Translations under genes and position numbers: made by a program
Notes under the pieces: generated by a model
Seen by the model: the letters and a program-made list of their open reading frames with translations, nothing else
Databases searched by the model: none
What the model was told of the DNA's origin: nothing
Assembly (NCBI RefSeq): GCF_002706795.1
Contig: NZ_CP017705.1
Coordinates: 3,098,501 to 3,162,500 of the forward strand
Direction of reading: 5' to 3'
Source of the DNA: Brevibacillus laterosporus DSM 25
Lineage (GTDB): Bacteria; Bacillota; Bacilli; Brevibacillales; Brevibacillaceae
Length of the DNA stretch: 64,000 bases
Part shown: in pieces, positions 30,971 through 39,254 of the stretch
Layout: each line of letters starts with the position of its first letter
Position numbering within the stretch: the stretch's first letter is position 1

Positions 30971-31111
30971 GTAAACCTCCACTCTCTCATAAGGCATAGG
31001 TTATAAGCAAAGTATAATTAATAATTGAAAAAAGTTGCAATCAACTATAAATGTTTCTATCATTATTACTAGGTTTCTACTAGAGACGATTCAAAAGAAA
31101 GAGGGAGTGCG

Positions 31112-31129
31112 ATGAAAACCTATGGCTAA
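31112..31129 (+). CDS. five-codon mini-ORF overlapping the yitT-type start
   Basis: ATG AAA ACC TAT GGC TAA starts 4 bases after GAGGGAG (31101-31107) and ends 5 bases inside the next gene, whose own ATG (31122) lies in another frame, 14 bases from that Shine-Dalgarno. It is best read as a translational-coupling leader, not as a functional peptide. Confidence 0.4.
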   Translation: MKTYG

Positions 31130-31988
31130 GCAGCACAAAAAAACGACCCTATCTTCGTTTTTACTAAAGTTTATTTTTATTACCATTGGAGCCATTATGA
31201 TGGCTGTATCACTGGAGCTATTCCTTGTTCCTAACAAAGTGATTGACGGAGGAATTGCTGGTATCTCCATTATGATGTCTTCCATTACCAATTTACCATT
31301 GGGATTATTTCTCTTCTTCTTCAACTTGCCATTCTTGATTGTAGGCTTCAAGCAAATCGGTAAAACCTTTGCTATTTCTACTTTGTATGGAATCGCAATC
31401 ATGTCATTGACGACTTCCATGCTCCATCATGTACCCGCATTTACGAATGAAAAAATGCTCGCCGTTATGTTTGGTGGAGTTATTCTCGGGGTGGGTGTAG
31501 GTCTTGTTATCCGTTTTGGGGGTACATTAGATGGAACAGAAATCGTCGCGATTCTCCTATCTAGAAAAACGAGAGTCCCTGTTGGGCAGCTCATCATGTT
31601 TATTAACGTATTTATCTTTATCATGGCTGGTTTTGTATTTGAATGGGATTCTGCTATGTATTCTATTTTTACGTATTACATAGCCTTTAAACTGATTGAT
31701 GTTGTCGTAGAGGGTTTAAACGAATCCAAATCAGTAACGATTATTTCGAAAGAATATGAAGAGATTTCTGAGGCGATCAATGCACGTTTGGGGCGTAGTA
31801 CAACTTATGTCTACGCACGAGGTGGATACAGCAAGGAAGAGACACAAATGATCTATTGTGTGGTGACGCGTTTGGAAGTGGCTAAGCTTCGTGCCATTAT
31901 TCAAGAGATTGACGACAATGCCTTCATCGCCATTGAGCATGTTTCTGATGTAACTGGTGGTAATTTTGCCAAAAAAGATATTCATTAG
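31122..31988 (+). CDS. YitT family membrane protein (DUF161 + DUF2179)
   Basis: This 288-residue protein has five or six membrane segments (residues about 10-190), with the family repeats ELFLVPNKVIDGGIAGISIM and GVGVGLVIRFGGTLDGTEIVAILLSRK. A soluble C-terminal DUF2179 domain (about 205-280; YARGGYSKEETQMIYCVVTRLEVAKL) follows. Function is unknown; related proteins resemble small-molecule-controlled transporters. The ATG at 31122 must be the start because a TGA in frame lies three codons upstream; see the overlapping mini-ORF. Confidence 0.88.
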   Translation: MAKQHKKTTLSSFLLKFIFITIGAIMMAVSLELFLVPNKVIDGGIAGISIMMSSITNLPLGLFLFFFNLPFLIVGFKQIGKTFAISTLYGIAIMSLTTSMLHHVPAFTNEKMLAVMFGGVILGVGVGLVIRFGGTLDGTEIVAILLSRKTRVPVGQLIMFINVFIFIMAGFVFEWDSAMYSIFTYYIAFKLIDVVVEGLNESKSVTIISKEYEEISEAINARLGRSTTYVYARGGYSKEETQMIYCVVTRLEVAKLRAIIQEIDDNAFIAIEHVSDVTGGNFAKKDIH

Positions 31989-31996
31989 ACAAAAAC

Positions 31997-32028
31997 AAAA
32001 ATCCCTTGTCAAAAAACAAGGGATTTTT
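31997..32028. terminator. bidirectional Rho-independent terminator
   Basis: A perfect 13-bp stem AAAAATCCCTTGT / ACAAGGGATTTTT has a six-base loop and serves the yitT-type gene and the convergent genes ending at 32036. Confidence 0.92.
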
Positions 32029-32035
32029 ACTATTT

Positions 32036-32161
32036 TCACCATAAAAAATGAATCACTCGGGCGACCATATATCCAAGCACAATTGTCCAAATCACTTTTC
32101 CCCATCTGGGAAGGTTAGCTATATATTCACCCATTCCTTTACTAAAATTACGTCGTTTCAT
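32036..32161 (-). CDS. 41-residue single-pass membrane protein overlapping the EamA gene
   Basis: This small gene translates as MKRRNFSKGMGEYIANLPRW then GKVIWTIVLGYMVARVIHFL ending in W and stop. It has a basic, Arg/Lys-rich N-terminus and one hydrophobic helix (about residues 22-39), a typical N-in small membrane protein. It overlaps the last 14 bases of the upstream transporter gene in another frame, with GGAGGAACTG inside that gene's end as ribosome site, so translation is probably coupled. A perfect terminator follows 8 bases after the stop. I do not recognise the family. It could be an accessory to the transporter. Confidence 0.7.
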   Translation of the reverse strand: MKRRNFSKGMGEYIANLPRWGKVIWTIVLGYMVARVIHFLW

Positions 32162-33056
32162 TTTGATTCAGTTCCTCCTTTGGCTTGTTAAAGCGGATAA
32201 AAAGGAAAATCCCGAACAGAATGATGAAGCCGCCAATCCATTGTGGCAAGGTAACAATATCACCAAATATGATATAAGCAAGAATGCAGGTACCAATCGG
32301 TTCAAAAAGAATCCCTACGGAAACCGTGGTTGTATTTAACCATTTAATGACCCAATTCAAAATAGAATGGCCAAGCAGAGTAGGGAAGAAAGCTAAACAG
32401 ATAAACCATCCCCAGTCCGCGAGTGGATATCCTGTAAGTGGATGACCATAAAATAAACTGTGTCCAAGTAAAAAGACAGAACTAATGAGGTAGACAGCAA
32501 AGCTATACGCTGTTGATGAAACACCACGTCGAAGGTACTGTCCAATCAGCCAGTAAAGTGTCACAATAAATGCTGCAAGTAATGCTAGCAGATCTCCGTA
32601 TAGGGCCATTCCTCCTACACGAAAATCTCCCCAACCAATTACGAAGCTACCCACGATAGCAAAAATGCCACCAGCCATAGCTAGTTTACTCAGGCGTTCT
32701 TTAAATAGAAAATAGCCACCGATAAAGGCAAATAGAGGTTGGAGCGTAACGAGTACTGTAGAACTAGCGATGGAAGTATAATTCAGCGAATCAAACCAGA
32801 GCAGGAAATGAGCGGCAAGGAAACCTCCAGATAGAATACTTAATATCCATTGCTTTCTGGTAAATTGAATGATTTCGCGCCAAGTACCTTTGTTTATAAA
32901 CATAAAGGGTACGGTCAATACAACGGAAAACAACAGGCGATAGGTAGCAATGACTGGTGCAGGCGCCGATGATAGTTTAACGAAGATAGCAGAAGTTGAA
33001 ATGGCTAAAACAGCTAAAAATAAGGCAAAATAAGGCGGTATGATGGGTCTCTCCAT
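32148..33056 (-). CDS. EamA/DMT family permease
   Basis: This 302-residue protein has ten predicted membrane segments in two EamA repeats. The first ends with SIASSTVLVTLQPLFAFIGGYFLFKERLS and the second with VSVGILFEPIGTCILAYIIFGDIVTLPQWIGGFIILFGIFLF, which are the classic paired signatures. Members export amino acids, nucleobases or other metabolites; the substrate cannot be read from sequence. GAGAGGATATTACAATC precedes the ATG. It forms a two-gene transcript with the overlapping 41-residue gene. Confidence 0.9.
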   Translation of the reverse strand: MERPIIPPYFALFLAVLAISTSAIFVKLSSAPAPVIATYRLLFSVVLTVPFMFINKGTWREIIQFTRKQWILSILSGGFLAAHFLLWFDSLNYTSIASSTVLVTLQPLFAFIGGYFLFKERLSKLAMAGGIFAIVGSFVIGWGDFRVGGMALYGDLLALLAAFIVTLYWLIGQYLRRGVSSTAYSFAVYLISSVFLLGHSLFYGHPLTGYPLADWGWFICLAFFPTLLGHSILNWVIKWLNTTTVSVGILFEPIGTCILAYIIFGDIVTLPQWIGGFIILFGIFLFIRFNKPKEELNQNETT

Positions 33057-33308
33057 GATTGTAATATCCTCTCAGTCACGACGGTTATAGTTATGTAAAA
33101 AATGAAAAAAACAAGCTGGAATCAGTGGTCAGACCATATGTAGTCTGCCCTTATTTTACAAGAGGAAAGACCAACTCACAACTATGTTGAAAAGCTGATA
33201 TGTAACGGACTCTCCTTGGTTACGTGATTACCCAGTTTCCTTTTTTCTTTTAGGTCTACCTGTGGTAAGATGAAAGGTAATGAATTAACAGAAAGGGGTC
33301 GGACGTAC

Positions 33309-36002
33309 ATGAGCCATTTTGTGCTGATTGATGGGAATAGTATCGCCAACCGTGCCTTTTATGCGTTGCCGCTACTGTCCACCTCACAAGGACTTCACAC
33401 GAATGCAGTACTTGGTTTTACGACCATGTTGCTAAAAGTAATAGATGAAATGAAACCGACTCATATTCTAGTAGCTTTTGATGCAGGTAAAGTGGTATTT
33501 CGCCACTCTGAATATACAGAGTACAAGGGAGGTCGCGCTAAGACGCCCTCTGAATTATCTGAGCAATTTCCATTAATTCGAGAGTTATTAGACGCGTTTT
33601 CGATAAAGAGATTTGAATTAGAAGGCTATGAAGCTGATGATATCATTGGAACGCTAACATTGCGTGCGGAAGATGAACAGATAAAAACAACTGTAATCAC
33701 CGGGGATAAAGATATGCTACAGCTGGTGTCTCCGCATGTATCTACAGCTATTACTCGAAAGGGTATAAGCGAAATCGAGCTATATTCTACAGAAGAAATC
33801 TTTGAAAAATATGGTTTAAAGCCTGAACAGATCATTGACTTGAAAGGGTTAATGGGTGATAGCTCCGACAATATTCCAGGTGTCCCAGGTGTAGGAGAGA
33901 AAACGGCACTTAAATTATTGCACCAATTTGGTTCTGTTGAAGAGGTTCTATCTAACATCGATCAGGTGTCTGGCAAAAAATTGCAGGAAAATCTACGCAA
34001 CAATGTAGAGCAAGCAAAAATGAGTAAATCACTAGCAACCATTATGCGAGATACTCCGGTTGCCATGAGTATTGCTGATTCACAATACACAGGATACCAG
34101 CCTGATGAGCTAATTGAGTTCTTCAAAAAGATGGAATTTAAATCGCTACTGTCTAAGGTAAAAGGTGGTAGCAGCATTGCTGATAGCTATGGACAAGGTA
34201 GCGCAGAAGCGGCTGAAGGCTCTACAGCGAACACTTCATTATCAGATAAGCCTTTTACTTATACCATGGTCGAAGAAGCTAATCTGGCCGATTATGAGCC
34301 TCTATTGACATCTCCAATGAGCTTGGTGGTAGAGATGGACGGAGAGAACTATCATTATGCGCCAATTGTTGGATTTGGTTTAGCTACAGAAGAACAAGCT
34401 TTATTCATTCCTTATGAAACGGCTAAAAGCTGGACAGCCTTTACAGAATGGTTACAAGATGCTTCAAAACAAAAATGGGTCTTCGATGGAAAGCGTGAAA
34501 CGGTAGGTCTTTGCTGGCATGAAATGGATATAAAGGGAATTGATTTTGATTTATTCCTTGCTTCCTATTTAATTAATGCAAGTGAGAGCAATCCTACTCT
34601 GTCAGATGCTACTGCCAAATTCTCGTCTGTAAAGGTAGCATCTGATGAGGATATCTATGGTAAAGGGGCAAAGCGAAGCCTGCCGTCCATGGAACTCATT
34701 AGTGAACACGTAGCACGTAAGGCGCAAGCTTTGTGGCAAAGCGTCCTTCAAGCAAAAGAAGAGCTAACGATTAACCAATTAACAGAGCTTTACACAAATA
34801 TTGAGCAGCCTCTTAGTCTCGTACTTGCCGATATGGAAGAGATCGGTGTTCTGGTTAATCGGGAGCAGCTGCATCAGATGGGCGAAGAGCTAGATAGACA
34901 ATTAGAGGCTTTGACTGAAAAAATTTATGAGCAAGCGGGTACTACGTTTAACATAAATTCTCCGAAGCAACTAGGTGAAATACTGTTTGAACGCATGGGA
35001 ATTCCACCTGAGAAGAAAACCAAGACAGGTTATTCTACCAGCGCAGATGTACTAGAGAAGCTGGCTCAAAGATATCCGATCGTTATAGATATTCTTACGT
35101 ATCGTCAATTAGGCAAGCTACGTTCTACGTATATTGAAGGGCTATTAAAAGAGATTCATGGCAAAACGGGTAGAGTGCATACTCGCTTTAATCAAGCCAC
35201 AACTGCTACCGGACGGCTAAGCAGCACGGAGCCGAACCTCCAAAACATCCCGATCCGTTTGGAAGAGGGGCGTAAAATCAGAAAAGCATTTGTACCAACA
35301 AACGAAAACTGCTATATCCTCGCTGCTGATTATTCACAGATCGAGCTACGAATTTTAGCGCATATTTCGAAGGATCCAAACCTGATTGACGCTTTCGTAA
35401 ATAACATGGACATTCATACTCGCACAGCGATGGATGTATTCGGAGTAAGTGAAGACGAAGTAACCTCCATGATGCGTCGTCAAGCGAAGGCTGTTAACTT
35501 TGGAATTGTTTACGGAATTAGTGATTTTGGTTTATCGCAGAATTTAAATATATCGCGTAAGGAAGCGGCTGAATTTATAGCCCGCTATTTTGATGTTTTT
35601 TCAGGTGTTCAGAATTACATGGAAGAGATTAAGCATCAGGCAAAAAAGGATGGTTACGTGACGACACTACTGCACCGCCGTCGTTATCTACCGGATATTG
35701 CAAGTAAAAACTTTAATCTACGTTCTTTTGCAGAGCGTACCGCTATGAACACTCCTATTCAAGGAACGGCTGCTGATATTATTAAACTTGCGATGATCCG
35801 GATGCAAGAGGCCCTTGCCGAGAATCAGCTAAAAAGTCGCATGCTTCTTCAGGTACACGATGAATTGGTGTTTGAAGTCCCAGAGGATGAATTAGAAACG
35901 ATGCAAAAGCTGGTAGCTAACGTAATGGAGAACGCTCTTCAACTGGACGTTCCACTTAGAGTAGATGTAAATTATGGGGAAACCTGGTATGACGCCAAGT
36001 AG
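33309..36002 (+). CDS. polA: DNA polymerase I
   Basis: This 897-residue PolA has a 5'-nuclease domain (1-290) with intact acidic motifs (VLIDGNSIANRAFYAL, LEGYEADDIIGTL, TGDKDMLQL, GLMGDSSDNIPGVPGVGEKTA). A degenerate 3'-5' exonuclease-like domain (about 315-490) has VVEMDGENY where the catalytic Asp-X-Glu should be, so proofreading is predicted absent, as in other bacillar Pol I. The polymerase domain (about 500-897) carries LAADYSQIELRILAH and LLQVHDELVFEVP. It fills gaps in repair and Okazaki processing. AAAGGGGTCGGACGTAC sets the start at 33309, not the upstream ATG at 33270. Confidence 0.97.
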   Translation: MSHFVLIDGNSIANRAFYALPLLSTSQGLHTNAVLGFTTMLLKVIDEMKPTHILVAFDAGKVVFRHSEYTEYKGGRAKTPSELSEQFPLIRELLDAFSIKRFELEGYEADDIIGTLTLRAEDEQIKTTVITGDKDMLQLVSPHVSTAITRKGISEIELYSTEEIFEKYGLKPEQIIDLKGLMGDSSDNIPGVPGVGEKTALKLLHQFGSVEEVLSNIDQVSGKKLQENLRNNVEQAKMSKSLATIMRDTPVAMSIADSQYTGYQPDELIEFFKKMEFKSLLSKVKGGSSIADSYGQGSAEAAEGSTANTSLSDKPFTYTMVEEANLADYEPLLTSPMSLVVEMDGENYHYAPIVGFGLATEEQALFIPYETAKSWTAFTEWLQDASKQKWVFDGKRETVGLCWHEMDIKGIDFDLFLASYLINASESNPTLSDATAKFSSVKVASDEDIYGKGAKRSLPSMELISEHVARKAQALWQSVLQAKEELTINQLTELYTNIEQPLSLVLADMEEIGVLVNREQLHQMGEELDRQLEALTEKIYEQAGTTFNINSPKQLGEILFERMGIPPEKKTKTGYSTSADVLEKLAQRYPIVIDILTYRQLGKLRSTYIEGLLKEIHGKTGRVHTRFNQATTATGRLSSTEPNLQNIPIRLEEGRKIRKAFVPTNENCYILAADYSQIELRILAHISKDPNLIDAFVNNMDIHTRTAMDVFGVSEDEVTSMMRRQAKAVNFGIVYGISDFGLSQNLNISRKEAAEFIARYFDVFSGVQNYMEEIKHQAKKDGYVTTLLHRRRYLPDIASKNFNLRSFAERTAMNTPIQGTAADIIKLAMIRMQEALAENQLKSRMLLQVHDELVFEVPEDELETMQKLVANVMENALQLDVPLRVDVNYGETWYDAK

Positions 36003-36014
36003 GAGGGACATCTG

Positions 36015-36839
36015 ATGCCAGAACTACCAGAGGTAGAAACCGTCGTTCGCACACTAAGAACACTGGTGTTGGACAAGACGATTGAACGGGTGAGTGTATT
36101 ATTACCACGGATTATTCGGCGTCCTGCCGATGTGGAACAATTTAAATCGGTTTTGGTCGGACAAACCATTCATGCTGTTGAACGGCGAGCCAAATTTATT
36201 AAATTTATTCTCGATCAGGATGTGTTGATTTCACATTTGCGTATGGAAGGAAGATATGGAGTTTATCAAGCCTCCGAAGAGATCGAAAAGCATACGCATG
36301 TGATTTTTCATTTCACGGATGGAACGGAGCTACGCTATCGGGATGTGCGTCAATTTGGTACGATGGATGTTATTCCATTAGGTAAGGAACAAGAGGTGGA
36401 GCCACTTAAAAAGCTGGGACCCGAGCCTTTAGATGAAGCCTTTACGCCTACTTTACTTACAAGCATGTTAAAACGTAAGACTACTAAAATCAAACCGTTG
36501 TTATTAAATCAGGAATTTATGGTGGGCTTGGGGAATATCTATGTGGACGAGGCTCTTTTCCGAGCTAATATACATCCAGAGCGGATAGCAAATACATTGA
36601 CTGATGATCAAATAGAGAATTTGCATAAAAGTATTGTACAGACCCTACAAGAAGCGATTGATGCTGGGGGTAGCTCCATTAAATCCTATGTAAATGGACA
36701 AGGCGAAATGGGGATGTTCCAACAAGTATTAAAGGTTTACGGGAAAAAAGGAGAGTTGTGTCCGAGTTGCTCCACAGAGATTGTTAAAATTGTTGTAGGA
36801 GGACGCGGAACGCACTTTTGCCCATCCTGTCAAAAATAG
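36015..36839 (+). CDS. mutM: formamidopyrimidine-DNA glycosylase
   Basis: This 274-residue MutM/Fpg excises 8-oxoguanine and FaPy lesions and nicks the strand. The catalytic N-terminus MPELPEVETVVRTL (Pro2, Glu3) is exact, the H2TH region contains LGNIYVDEALFRANIHPE, and a C-terminal zinc finger CPSC-(16)-CPSC binds the lesion. TAGGAGGGACATCTG precedes the ATG, 12 bases after polA, so polA-mutM-coaE and the transglycosylase form one operon of repair and cofactor genes. Confidence 0.96.
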   Translation: MPELPEVETVVRTLRTLVLDKTIERVSVLLPRIIRRPADVEQFKSVLVGQTIHAVERRAKFIKFILDQDVLISHLRMEGRYGVYQASEEIEKHTHVIFHFTDGTELRYRDVRQFGTMDVIPLGKEQEVEPLKKLGPEPLDEAFTPTLLTSMLKRKTTKIKPLLLNQEFMVGLGNIYVDEALFRANIHPERIANTLTDDQIENLHKSIVQTLQEAIDAGGSSIKSYVNGQGEMGMFQQVLKVYGKKGELCPSCSTEIVKIVVGGRGTHFCPSCQK

Positions 36840-36866
36840 ACCGCTTATCGGGAAGGAGGAGATAGC

Positions 36867-37469
36867 GTGATTTTGGGTCTAACAGGAGGAATTGCGAGCG
36901 GAAAAAGCACTGTTGCAGCCATGTTGCGTGAACGGGGAGTCACCGTTATCGACGCGGATCTTATTGCCCGAGAAGTGGTAGAGGTGGGCAAGCCCGCTTA
37001 TAAAGGCATCGTCAAGCACTTTGGCACTAGTGTTTTGGATGAGACGGGTGCTTTAGATCGTGCGGTACTAGGGGAAATTATCTTTAGCGATAGAGAAAAA
37101 CGAATGATTTTAAATGAAATCGTTCATCCAGAAGTACGCAAAGAGATGCGTCTACAAGCTACTCTAGCACAAGAACGTGGGGAGCGGCTTGTCTTTATGG
37201 ACATTCCGCTATTGTATGAGAGCAAGCTTACCTATATGGTAGACAGAGTTGTGGTTGTTTACGTACCGGAATCCGTACAGTTTACACGATTAATGGAACG
37301 TGATGAATTTGACGAGGAACAGGCGACAAAGCGCTTGCGTGCTCAGATGAATATTGAAGAAAAGCGTAAAATAGCTCATTATGTAATCGACAACCAAGGG
37401 AGCCGCTCAGACACTCAGAAGCAGGTTGATGATTTGGTGACTAGCTTGCTTTCGGAGATAATCCCATGA
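36867..37469 (+). CDS. coaE: dephospho-CoA kinase
   Basis: This 200-residue CoaE catalyses the last step of coenzyme A synthesis. The P-loop is LTGGIASGKSTVAAML, followed by VIDADLIAREVV with the catalytic Asp, and FMDIPLLYESKL. GTG start after GGAAGGAGGAGATAGC. It overlaps the next gene by four bases (ATGA). Confidence 0.95.
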   Translation: MILGLTGGIASGKSTVAAMLRERGVTVIDADLIAREVVEVGKPAYKGIVKHFGTSVLDETGALDRAVLGEIIFSDREKRMILNEIVHPEVRKEMRLQATLAQERGERLVFMDIPLLYESKLTYMVDRVVVVYVPESVQFTRLMERDEFDEEQATKRLRAQMNIEEKRKIAHYVIDNQGSRSDTQKQVDDLVTSLLSEIIP

Positions 37470-38041
37470 AAACGCTACGCTCTGCTATTCTCTTGTTTTC
37501 CGTTTTTATTATCATCTATCTGTTACTAAACTCCTCCTTTGTTTGGAAATTGATGTACCCGATCAAATATGAGGAACAAATAAAATTAGTTAGTAAGAAA
37601 TACGAAGTAAATCCATACCTTGTGCTTGCGGTTATTCGATCTGAATCGAAATTTAAGCCGGACCTGGTTTCGAAAAAAGGAGCAGTCGGTTTAATGCAAT
37701 TGATGCCAAACACAGCAGAGTGGATACAGTCTCAGGGCAAGCTGGAAATGTTGTATCCTGCTGATTTAGAACATCCTGCGACTAACATTAATTTAGGAAC
37801 CTGGTACCTAGCTTATTTGTTACAAATGTTTAAAGGTAATGAAGTAGTTGCATTAGCTGCTTATAACGCAGGGCAAGGGAATGTGAAAAATTGGATACAA
37901 AATAAGCGGTGGGAAGGGACACGTGAAACGATCTCAGATATCCCGTTTGGGGAGACACGTCACTATGTCCAACGTGTTTTGTATTATGAAGATCGATATA
38001 AAGAAGTGTACAAGAATAGCTTTCCTAATCTTGCTCCCTGA
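37466..38041 (+). CDS. lytic transglycosylase (SLT domain)
   Basis: This 191-residue protein has an N-terminal membrane anchor (residues about 6-24) and a soluble lytic transglycosylase domain (about 36-185). Catalytic Glu60 lies in LVLAVIRSESKFKPD, followed by SKKGAVGLMQLMPNTA and ALAAYNAGQGNVKNW, the three SLT motifs. It cleaves peptidoglycan with 1,6-anhydro ring formation at the outer face of the membrane. The start overlaps the coaE stop (ATGA). A terminator lies across its end. Confidence 0.93.
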   Translation: MKTLRSAILLFSVFIIIYLLLNSSFVWKLMYPIKYEEQIKLVSKKYEVNPYLVLAVIRSESKFKPDLVSKKGAVGLMQLMPNTAEWIQSQGKLEMLYPADLEHPATNINLGTWYLAYLLQMFKGNEVVALAAYNAGQGNVKNWIQNKRWEGTRETISDIPFGETRHYVQRVLYYEDRYKEVYKNSFPNLAP

Positions 38042-38067
38042 TGGTAATCGGTCAGGGAGCTGTTTTA
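38033..38067 (+). terminator. Rho-independent terminator of the polA operon
   Basis: GCTCCCTGA pairs with TCAGGGAGC around a 10-base loop, then TGTTTTATT. Confidence 0.8.
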
Positions 38068-38101
38068 TTATGGAACCGAGTAGTTGGGAGGGGTGTTATA
38101 A

Positions 38102-38500
38102 ATGGACTTCTATACATGGATTCAACAAGAAATGCCCCAATTGATTATCAGCACCTATCGAGAAGAATGCGGTTGGGATAATACACCATGTATCGTTAAC
38201 GAACAGCTAGTATTTCGATTTGCTAAAGAAAAGAAGCTTCGCGTACAGATCAAGAAGGAAGAAAGACTACTAAAAAGCTTGCAGCCTTTGGATAGAGAGC
38301 ATTTTGACACATTATCAGCTACTGAAAAAAAGAATCTAGCTAAACAACTTGCAGATTTTTTCTCGGCATTTCACCAAATAAATGTAACAGAGCTTCAAAT
38401 AAATAATGATAATCCAGTAGAGAGGCTATTTGGCTGTAGTCATAACCTTCCTTTTTGGCTAGCTCATTTAGCTGATGTTGAAAAACTTATTTATCCCCTT
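38102..38500 (+). pseudogene. aminoglycoside phosphotransferase-like pseudogene (internal deletion, truncated)
   Basis: The frame reads as an N-terminal phosphotransferase lobe (GWDNTPCIVNEQLVFRF, KKEERLLKSL) and then jumps to a later segment (REHFDTLSATEKKNLAKQLA, DFFSAFHQIN). In intact members a stretch of several dozen residues, including the hinge, lies between the two. The catalytic HGD-X-X-X-X-N motif is missing altogether. After about 38500 the frame runs into the antisense of the neighbouring AraC-type remnant (open to 38578). GGAGGGGTGTTATAA precedes the ATG, so it may still be translated, but it cannot be an active kinase. Confidence 0.75.
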
Positions 38501-38502
38501 TT

Positions 38503-39112
38503 ACACTGTAATATCTCCTCTTCACTTCCATCCACTCTCATCCAAAAGCCTGCCCAGCCTGTCACAGACTCCGTTTGAATAAATCCTGTTAATTGCATGC
38601 GCTTACCTCGATATTTGTGTGGCTGAAACATCTGCATCATCGTGCCAAATCCTTCTGGATGAGGTTGTTTAGAACGAAGATAGTCTGAACATGTACCGTG
38701 GTGAATGATATTATATTATATCCACTCCCATCTCATAGGCCCAGGGATTGGCACCTTGTAACATCCAGCCAGTGGGTTTTGGATTTGTAGAGATTGAATT
38801 CATAGAAAACTCCTCCTGTTTGAAAAGAAGTGCTTGCATATAGCGGCGATAGACAGCAGGTGTCATGAGATATTCCTTTTTGAAGGCACGAGTAAAGGAC
38901 TCCTGTGATTCAAAGCCTAAAGTAACTGCAATATCTAAAATGCCTAGAGTAGAGGTACAAAGTAGAGAGACTGCTTTTGCTAACCGGCGTCTTTTTATGT
39001 ACTCATAGGGTGGAAATCCCACATGTTTAAGAAATAAAGCATGAAAATGAGCGACTGAGTAGCCGGCTTGTCCCGCTAAGCTGGAAACCGTGATTTCATT
39101 CTTTTTTAGAGT
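38503..39112 (-). pseudogene. AraC-family regulator pseudogene (no start, frameshift)
   Basis: Minus-strand translation gives an AraC HTH (TVSSLAGQAGYSVAHFHALF ... GFPPYEYIKRRRLAKAVSLL ... DIAVTLGFESQESFTRAFKK). The C-terminal ligand-like region (GWMLQGANPWAYEMGVD) follows. At about 38710 an AT-rich stretch (ATATAATATAATATC) breaks the frame, after which another frame continues with HHGTCSDYLRSK, PEGFGTMMQMFQPHKYRGKR and WAGFWMRVDGSEEEIL. Two TAA codons precede the HTH and no start exists. The 3' end stops at the junction with the phosphotransferase remnant. Confidence 0.8.
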
Positions 39113-39182
39113 AGCTTATTATCGTTACTTGGGCAGATAAAATAACCAACTGCCCAAATTTGTTGTTTTTAAGTAAAACACA

Positions 39183-39210
39183 TTGTCAAATATGACATAC
39201 TTAATATATT
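39183..39210 (+). promoter_or_regulatory. SigA promoter of gapB
   Basis: TTGTCA and TATATT are separated by 16 bases (or TATTAT by 18), about 45 bases before the gapB start. Confidence 0.6.
39191..39201 (+). promoter_or_regulatory. CcpN-like operator in the gapB promoter
   Basis: TATGACATACT fits at every position the CcpN consensus TRTGHYATAYW that I recall from B. subtilis gapB and pckA. It sits in the spacer of the gapB promoter, so binding would affect RNA polymerase directly. The ccpN gene itself is not in the window. Confidence 0.6.
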
Positions 39211-39254
39211 ATTAATAGTGATTAGAGTAACTTATTTCAGGGAGGGGCAACATA

